Origin: Paralvinella palmiformis
Lineage: Eukaryota; Annelida; Polychaeta; Terebellida; Alvinellidae
Length of the DNA stretch: 64,000 nt
Direction: 5' to 3'
Assembly: GCA_025642065.1 (NCBI GenBank)
Contig: JAODUP010000065.1
Span: 701,501-765,500, forward strand
How positions within the stretch are numbered: position 1 is the first letter of the stretch; the number at the start of each line of letters is the position of its first letter. Position numbers and translations under genes: made by a program. This document shows, piece after piece, positions 58,511 to 64,000 of the stretch. Under the pieces are notes generated by a model. That model was given only the letters and a program-made list of their open reading frames with translations, was not told where the DNA came from and searched no databases.

Positions 58511-59551
58511 GAAAATGGGGGATGTATGATCGTTATATTTGACCTTTGAAATAATGCGTATAACTTTTTGTTGTTGTAAAACAAGTCGCTTGGTATGTCT
58601 CTTGTATGCTGAGCCCCAAAGTAGATTACCATAATGCAAATAAGGATGGATGAGTGTATGATATATTGTTTTCAAATGCTTGGAAGTCACAACATGTTTT
58701 ACAGCATTCATTATGTAAATTCCACTCGTTATCTTTGATTCACAAAATTGTATCTATTCATGCCAGTCCATTCTCTCGTCCATTAAGATTGACAGAAATT
58801 TGGCACAATGGCCTCTATCTAATTGATTTTGCCCAATAGAAAATTTCATTTTTCCAGGCATCACTAAACGTTTGTTCCTTGATAGTAACACATAATTTGT
58901 TTTCCCAACATTTAGAAATAATTTATTGGCTTTGAACCAGTCAGCAACTGAGCTGAGATTAAAATTCAAATCGTGGAACAGTGATTGAATGTCTCGTGAC
59001 GAAGCATATATCGTAGTATCATCAGCAAAGAAGATACAGTGAGATGAGATTATGCAACTGGGAAGGCCATTTGTATAAATGATGAACATTAATGGACCCA
59101 GTACTGAGCTCTGAGGGACTCCACATGTAATCGTCATAATCTTTGAATTGGTGTCCCTGTATGCAACAGACTGTTTCCTGTCACTTAAGTAACTACGAAA
59201 CCACTCCAAAACATGACCACGAACTGCATAATAATGTAATTTCTTAAGTAGATTAGATTGATCAATCGTGTCAAAGGCCTTGGAGAGGTCCATTAAGACA
59301 GTCAATATTGCTTCATGATTTTCAATGCCTTTTAGTGTGTCTGTTGTAAATTCAACTATTGCATTAATAGTAAAATGTCTAGGGCAGAATCCATACTGGC
59401 TGGTATAGAAAATACTCTGTTGCATGAGGATGTTGTACACCCTCTTGTGTACAAATGTTTTATAGGATTTTTGCAAATATTTCGATACTTTATCTATTAC
59501 TAACTGATGATAATTTATATTAATTACTGAGATTTGAATGTTGACATACAA
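58511..59551 (-). pseudogene. 5'- and 3'-truncated LINE reverse transcriptase
   Basis: A 265-codon open frame (59551-58754, minus) holds RT landmarks: FCPRHFTINAIVEFTTD, VLMDLSKAFDTID, TCGVPQSSVLGPLMFIIYTN and the catalytic FFADDTTIYA. A second piece (58711-58442) continues with HPYLHYGNLLWGSAYKRH after a frameshift. The intact RT core suggests a fairly young copy, and the element is of a related CR1/Jockey-like type. Orientation is opposite to the adjoining LINE, with the boundary near 58.5 kb. Confidence 0.82.
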
Positions 59552-59565
59552 TCCTATGCTCGTCT

Positions 59566-59956
59566 ACCACACATTTTTAAATGGTTGAGAATATTAGTAT
59601 TTTCTCAACAGACCAACCCAGTGCCTGCTTTCTCCACTTGATATTTGGTTTCCCTTCCCCCGGGCTCATTTGCATTAGCGACATACTCCACGATCGGACA
59701 GCAGCATATTGATTCATTAGATTAATATACCTTCACCACCACTCACCAATAAGTATTTCATATCATCTCGAATTATTGTTGATTTATTTGTTTTAATTTG
59801 TGTTTAATTTTGTCTTGGGATGTCGGGAAGACAGTTTTTATGGTTGTCCTGGCTAACAACACACGTTTATGGATTGACAATCTAACATATTATGTACCTG
59901 TATTATTATATCACAATGTTGTTAGTGAATAAATTACTTTCTTACTTACTTACTTA
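59566..59956 (+). repeat. Candidate LINE 3' UTR ending in (TTAC)n
   Basis: GTTAGTGAATAAATTACTTT followed by CTTACTTACTTACTTA (about 59925-59956) looks like the AATAAA plus short tandem tail of a plus-strand LINE. It may be the displaced tail of the 55.6-58.5 kb element. Confidence 0.4.
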
Positions 59957-60052
59957 GGTATCATAAACATATCAGATACATTATTTCATATCACATGCCC
60001 CAGCGTAGATCTGTGATGGTTTGTCTAGTGAGCTTGTATATCTTTTGAAATT

Positions 60053-60354
60053 TTACACATTGGTACACATGACATATGTGGCATCAGGCGCATGACTGTG
60101 AGAATGACCAGGCTTAGGATCCGTCATATCCAGTGTAGTAGAGAGCTTATCCAGGCTACCTGCAATTACAAAATATAATGGTTATATTAATATTTTCGAA
60201 TGTTCAGAATTTGCTTAAATTGATTAATTATCCGCATCAAATGTAATTATTTAAATCCAGGCTCACAGTGGTCTATATACCTACCTAGATTAACTTTCTT
60301 CGAACACTTCCACCAAACGTTGTTATTCCTGGTTGATAATTTGGTATTAAACAT
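60053..60354 (-). CDS. Possible two-exon small protein gene (58 residues), unrecognised
   Basis: Exon 1 is 60354-60285, starting MFNTKLSTRNNNVWWKCSKK, donor CTAG|GTAGGT. Exon 2 is 60159-60053, acceptor TTTTGTAATTGCAG, encoding DPKPGHSHSHAPDATYVMCT and ending in TAA. The split codon fits (1+2 bases), giving 58 residues with a 125-base intron. The His/Ser-rich C-terminal half and lack of a membrane segment give no family assignment. Exon 2 could alternatively be the last exon of a longer gene. It lies between LINE debris and an LTR-like repeat. Confidence 0.35.
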
Positions 60355-60859
60355 GATGAGAAATTTTGACGCCGCCGTTTTGATTTCTATGGTAAAATAT
60401 TATAATGCTGTTGTAGTATGAGTAGTTGTTGGTTATGATTTCTGTTATGCGCCATCACATATTTTATAAAGTTTCTTCTGGCAATTAAATTAGAAGCCTC
60501 ACCACTTCAATTATGAGTTAGAAGCCATTCCACTTAAGTGAGACCATCACAGGAACGATTAATGATCAAGGAGAATCCAGGATATTCTATTCTAGTGATA
60601 GATCAATTGATATCTGAGGATTATATCATTTACCATTATTAGTTTAGAAAATAATCATGCATTATCATTACAAAATTAGTAAATATGAGGTGTTTCATTG
60701 CGTTAGTTTTTTTTCCTGTTTCCGCTTCTTTTTCCCGTTTCCTTCTTTCCTACAATCGATAAATAGGGCTAAAGAAACAATAAAATAATTTGTTGTCTGA
60801 AGCAACCATGCATATAAGAACAGATGTTATAGAATTATAGGCAGCAATTATATTTATTC

Positions 60860-61817
60860 ATTTGCGTGTTCCTTCACACACAGAAGACGCAAGACTCGGT
60901 GTATCTAGCAGGGTTTATTTCCACTATACAAAAGATCTATCTGGTAACATGCTTCGCTATATCTAGCTATGAGAGACACTGCTTCATTCACTGTTCTATT
61001 TGCTGCTTATTCACTGTCTCCCATGAGGTTTTGTTGTTCGGGGAGAATTCCCAGGCTGCCGCTTAATCAGCACAGCCTCTATGTTGGAGTGGTTGAGAAA
61101 CTCCTCCCCCACCACTCACAGGGGAGCAGTACGGAAAGATGGAGCCGAAATACCTGAGGGTGGTCACTGCCCGAGTGTTTTACGTCTCAGAGGGGTTATC
61201 GTGTCCCCCTTTATTTTAACTAATTTAGTGGAGACGGCAGCGCCATTTAACGTGGTCAGCCACCCACGATGTTGTGAGCCGAGAAATTAATCTCTGGAAA
61301 AGTTTCGACCTCTTGCGGGGTTCGAACCTGTGACCATTGACACCAAGTGCCGGGTGCTTGACCGCTAGGCCACCGGAGCTCTCATGAATCAATCGCTACT
61401 GGCTTATATAGCCATTCCCGGATCAGAGACCCAGCGTGATACTTCCGGCCTGGCATCAGTTTTCTTATCGTATCAGTACTTAACTGATAACGCTAAAGAT
61501 AATTTGTTTCTAATTGACTTATATAAGTGGACATGCACCGATAAGAAAAGTTAATACTATCTCATTTGATTTCATATCACCGTTTTATCGTTTATTAATT
61601 ATTCCCAGCAATCTGACACTTTCTTTTTAAGTAGTTGTTTTTCCATCAATGTCAAATTTATTAGTTATTTCTGAATAAAATATGCCTTCCGCTTGATGTA
61701 CCACGCTGCGTGTGTTTCTGGGAACTGTGTGAAGCCTACCTATCATCGGTTCACTAAACACTAACGGCTTGGTAATAGCTGAGGTTTACAAACCGGGAAA
61801 ATTGGTATACTTTACAA
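60860..61817 (-). mobile_element. LTR-like repeat, copy 2, interrupted by a SINE
   Basis: This is the inverted counterpart of 31095-31680. On the minus strand it starts TGTAAAGTATACCAATTTTCCC, includes AAACCTCAGCTATTACCAAGCC, GAAACACACGCAGCGTGGTA and TATATAAGCC, and ends TGTGTGAAGGAACA. It is longer than copy 1 because a family B SINE (61080-61388) is inserted. Confidence 0.55.
61080..61388 (-). mobile_element. SINE family B with tRNA-like head
   Basis: The minus strand starts GAGCTCCGGTGGCCTAGCGGTCAAG (A-box-like), then AGGTTCGAACCCCGC (perfect B-box core), followed by the body AATTTCTCGGCTCACAACATC and TATTTCGGCTCCATCTTTCC seen at 13.6 kb. It shows that the headless 13.6-kb and 24.2-kb copies derive from a tRNA-headed SINE. 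Confidence 0.8.
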
Positions 61818-62399
61818 TGTGTGTGTGTGCATGATTGTATGCACTTTTACACAAAAGTCTGTAGGTAGAGTATAAATTATTCTGTAACGCGCGCGCACAA
61901 ACACACGGCTAAAACATACATTATCCGTGTTAGAGACTGAGGTTCATGTTTTCTTTTATCTTAAAAAAACATTTTGGTTCATTCTGCTTGTAATATTCGA
62001 TATCATAAAGAGTTAGTGAAGAGCAGGTATTTATTGGATTGTACGGTTTCAGGTCCGCGCGTTCTAAGATGTTGATCTAGAGCTGTATATTCTGTGCACT
62101 ATTTGCTTTGGAGACCCATTTAGATTTTGCCTGTATCACATTTAATGACTGTTATAAGGCATTAACGACTATAAAAGCATTTTGGTTACATCTGCTTCGT
62201 AGAATATTCATTCTCAAACGCATCTTTGAGCAGGTATATGGCATTGTACGGCAGCTCGCCGTTAGGTTTCAATATAACTTCTTATATTGCTTATTCGTAT
62301 AACATAACCATATTCATCTCATATTCGGACATATAATTATCCTCCAATAATTTGTAGTGGAAACATGAAAAATGTCCACTAAATAAAACGGAACAGGCA
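61818..62399. other. Intergenic DNA, nothing recognised
   Basis: AT-rich with a short CG/CA-rich tract (about 61884-61905). The 62108-62302 open frame has no recognisable feature. Confidence 0.4.
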
Positions 62400-64000
62400 T
62401 AGAATCAACCAGTACATATAAAAGCAATTAAGTGATATACATCGCTATGGCTTAGGTCTGTAGTCAATATTCCATTCCTTAACAAACACAATTCCTTTAG
62501 CAAAACACCATTAGCTACGCACTTCTCCTTATTTCAAATACACTTCTTAAGTATTGCTTATTCGTCACTGAACACTGAACCATATTCATCTTCATTTAGT
62601 TCGGACAGAAAAGGTCCCCTATTAATGGATACAGAGGTTCGGGATGTCTTACATAGGAGATAACACAGATGAGTACAAACATTTTCACTTTTTGATTATT
62701 ATTGGTAAAATGACGTAAAAGGAGACATCAGTTCGAGATCAACACCATATCCTTTACACAAATGATTTAAAAGATTGCAATGTGTTCTAACAGTGATATT
62801 CCATATCTTCCTGATACAATTTCTCCATGTAACATAAAAATGCTTAACATCATTGGAATCTACTTGCCACAGAGGTCATCCATAATAGCTGGTACAATAC
62901 CTGCGAAACATAAAGGCCCGGACATTAGCTGAACAAAAGCAAAGTTTTGGCAAGACATAATTAATTTTCAAAATCAAATATCGCGTTGTGTTGCGTATGG
63001 CAATATAATTAACATTATCAATACCAACTAGGTGACCAAGATGAGTTGCTACCCTCTGAATATATAGGGTTTTCCCATTCAAACATGGCGGTACCATCTT
63101 CTGATACTTCCTTCTCTCATCATAAATTATAAGATGAATGTTGCTCGAGTTAAACATAACGTCACATTCTTTACCAAAATCTTCACAGATTTTAAGCATA
63201 ATACTCATTGAACCTCTATTTGGAGACAACAAACATAAGTCGTCAGCATACTCAATACTTCCAAGAAACACATTGCCAATATAACATCCGATATTTGAAA
63301 CTTTAAGCTTGTACAATAATTCATCTATAAATATATACAGAATAATATTGGGGAGAGTATCCCTCCCTGTTTCACACCATTCGAAATATTAAAACTATAA
63401 CTATAGATTACATTCCACTTAACCATCAAATATTGATTAGTGTATAAATAATCCAGGAAAAGTGCAATCAGTGAACATAAACCGCGTTTGATAAGCAATC
63501 TAAATAATTTAACGTATTGGATTCTATCAAATGCACATGATGCGTCCAACAGTACCAAGAAAACTGACGAGTCATTGCTTGTGTAATAGTCAATTACTTC
63601 ATGAAGAACAAAGGTTCAATAAGAAGTAAAGTGTTTAGCTTTGAAGCCATATTGAATATCAGAAGATCTCAACAGATATTTATGATTCTCGAGTGTAATA
63701 TTATCCAATTACCTTGCAAACTATGCTACCCAAGACAATTGCCCTGTAATTGTTAGTATCGTTTAGTTTTCTGTTTTTCGGTATTGGCACCAACGTTGAT
63801 AACAACATATTATTTGGGGAGACACCATGAAGTATATAGCATTAAACAACAAGGCTAGATGTACATGATGCGATGTTTAGCATGTACCAGTTTTAAAGGA
63901 GCTGGCAATATTTTTCTCCAACTCATTGCGTACCACATTCATATCGTTGACATCATATGATACACTATTATACAAGTGTTTATACTTATTGGCAAATGTG
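62400..64000 (-). pseudogene. LINE reverse-transcriptase ORF, running off the window
   Basis: Minus strand: VFLVLLDASCAFDRIQYVKL and NISNGVKQGGILSPILFCIY (63558-63325), then after a frameshift GSIEYADDLCLLSPNRGSMS with the YADD catalytic motif (63316-62876). The C-terminal RT-associated region (TLYIQRVATHLGHLVGIDN, TWRNCIRKIWNITVRTHCN) continues to about 62400. It is a distinct LINE lineage from those at 55-59 kb. Few lesions, so fairly recent; the 5' part lies beyond 64000. Confidence 0.82.

Noticed and set aside
61300..61388. Possible functional tRNA gene (GGTTCGAACCC)
   Set aside because: It continues directly into a SINE body shared with 13.6 kb, so it is a retroposon head.

Overview
The window looks like nuclear DNA from an animal with long, AT-rich introns and many repeats. 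Its genes are canonical metazoan housekeeping genes split by GT-AG introns, and the intervening DNA is full of tRNA-derived SINEs, MITEs, LINE remnants and microsatellites. The protein relationships and SINE types fit a lophotrochozoan, probably a mollusc, but that placement is inference. No bacterial operon, CRISPR array or functional tRNA/rRNA gene was seen.

Layout. 1-9.5 kb: the first two coding exons of an NTF2 (NUTF2)-like gene on the minus strand, separated by a 5.2 kb intron; the rest of the gene is not found and probably lies left of the window. 10.6-12.5 kb: a broken copy of a multicopy invertebrate gene family (nuclease-like fold plus Cys-rich tail). 16.4-34.4 kb, minus: a complete 20-coding-exon cytosolic alanyl-tRNA synthetase gene. 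38.9-53.0 kb, plus: a complete 7-exon GMP reductase gene, divergent from the synthetase. A pogo/Tigger-type DNA transposon with terminal repeats sits in GMP reductase intron 4. 55.5-60 kb: two LINE remnants in opposite orientation. 60.05-60.35 kb, minus: a possible two-exon small gene. 60.9-61.8 kb: an LTR-like repeat carrying a SINE. 62.4-64 kb, minus: another LINE running off the window.

Main discovery. The last coding exon of the alanyl-tRNA synthetase does not stop at the usual C-terminus. It reads on without a stop, through a ~10-residue linker, into an essentially full-length translation elongation factor 1-beta (eEF1B, the GDP-GTP exchange factor of eEF1A). Every splice phase of the gene fits a single reading frame of about 1,195 residues, apart from one apparent 1-base insertion in exon 12. 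This would be one polypeptide that charges tRNA-Ala and also carries the factor that recharges eEF1A, the protein that receives aminoacyl-tRNA. In animals eEF1B is known to associate with valyl-tRNA synthetase, so a covalent link to AlaRS would be a new arrangement as far as I know; I could not search databases.

Several repeat families have clear insertion hallmarks, including perfect 14-bp target-site duplications around two SINE copies, a TTA-flanked Harbinger-like MITE and nested insertions.
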